This document shows, one piece after another, positions 6,550 through 6,836 of a DNA stretch of 6,836 nt. Numbering within the stretch: position 1 is the first letter of the stretch; every line of letters begins with the position of its first letter. The stretch comes from Candidatus Falkowiibacteriota bacterium (GTDB lineage: Bacteria > Patescibacteriota > Patescibacteriia > Patescibacteriales > WJLG01). The stretch is taken from positions 1-6,836 of the forward strand of contig WJLG01000089.1 of assembly GCA_014728685.1 (NCBI GenBank), in the 5' to 3' direction. The translations under genes and the position numbers were made by a program. The notes under the pieces are model-generated. The model worked only from the letters and a program-made list of their open reading frames with translations. It was not told the origin of the DNA and ran no database searches.

Positions 6550-6836
6550 ATGGCAAACAACAAGGAGGAAAAAAGATCTCAGCCTTTGATCAGACCGGAA
6601 GAGAACGAAACCTTTTCCCAAAAGATGGACAGGTTCTTTTTGAGCTTGGGGCGAGTGCCCACAAAGGAGAAGCTTTTCTTCACCCGCCATCTATCGATCA
6701 TGCTCAAAGGAGGAATCCCGTTCTCTTCAGCTTTCAAAACTTTGGCCGCTCAGACCAAGAATAGAACTTTTGCCAAGATACTCAAGCAAGTTTCGGAAGA
6801 CATCGACAAAGGACTTACTCTTACTGAAAGCTTAAA
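6550..6836 (+). CDS. pilC: Type IV pilus inner-membrane platform protein PilC (GspF family), N-terminal part
   Basis: Start of the polytopic inner-membrane protein that sits on the PilB hexamer and passes pilin subunits into the growing fibre. Ninety-five codons are present and the frame is open to the right edge. Residues 1-40 are charged and hydrophilic, as expected for a cytoplasmic N-terminus. From about residue 41 the first T2SSF domain is recognisable: KLFFTRHLSIMLKGGIPF followed by a helical stretch ending DKGLTLTESL, matching the family pattern FxRxLxxLLxxGxPL ... GxSLSEAL. The first membrane helix lies beyond the window. The ATG is three bases after the pilB stop, consistent with translational coupling, and has no Shine-Dalgarno sequence in front. 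AAGGAGG lies just inside the gene (codons 5-7) with no usable start behind it at normal spacing. Confidence 0.92.
   Translation, partial: MANNKEEKRSQPLIRPEENETFSQKMDRFFLSLGRVPTKEKLFFTRHLSIMLKGGIPFSSAFKTLAAQTKNRTFAKILKQVSEDIDKGLTLTESL

Noticed and set aside
1..6836. Recoding of UGA as glycine (as in Gracilibacteria/SR1)
   Set aside because: None of the four genes has an in-frame TGA where glycine is expected; the standard code reads all frames cleanly.

Overview
The window reads as chromosomal DNA from a bacterium of moderately low GC content, most likely a member of the Candidate Phyla Radiation (Patescibacteria, Parcubacteria-like). This is inferred from protein style, not from a marker gene. 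The FtsK has a short basic N-terminus, four membrane helices and only a short acidic linker before the motor. It lies beside a lamin-tail-domain surface protein and a minimal type IV pilus operon with a PilB and PilC of the kind common in those genomes. The standard genetic code fits: the two complete genes end in TAG and TAA, and no in-frame TGA is read through.

Layout. Positions 1-2440 (minus strand) hold an FtsK/SpoIIIE-type DNA translocase. It runs off the left edge without a stop codon, so an ORF search that needs a stop can miss it. A 108-base AT-rich gap (2441-2548) holds its probable promoter. Positions 2549-4714 (minus) encode a 721-residue surface protein: signal peptide, two lamin-tail domains, a PKD domain, two probable OB-fold domains, and a C-terminal membrane anchor. 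Positions 4715-4824 form a compact divergent promoter region in which both promoters carry the same extended -10 element, TGATATAAT. Positions 4825-6546 (plus) encode the type IV pilus assembly ATPase PilB. Three bases later, at 6550, the inner-membrane platform protein PilC begins and is cut by the right edge.

How the genes may work together. pilB and pilC are the cytoplasmic motor and membrane platform of a type IV pilus and are very probably co-transcribed. The divergent lamin-tail/PKD/OB protein is predicted to be exported and tethered at the C-terminus, so it could act at the cell surface alongside the pilus in adhesion or DNA uptake. That link is inferred from gene order only. FtsK is a housekeeping chromosome-segregation motor, and its link to the others may be purely positional.

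Most notable points: a likely leaderless (or mis-started) lamin-tail gene whose extended -10 ends seven bases before its ATG and which carries a perfect Shine-Dalgarno-like GGAGGT inside its first codons; a very acidic tail on FtsK beyond the gamma domain, which normally ends the protein; and the lack of an upstream Shine-Dalgarno sequence at all four gene starts. No RNA genes, insertion sequences, CRISPR arrays or attachment sites were seen.
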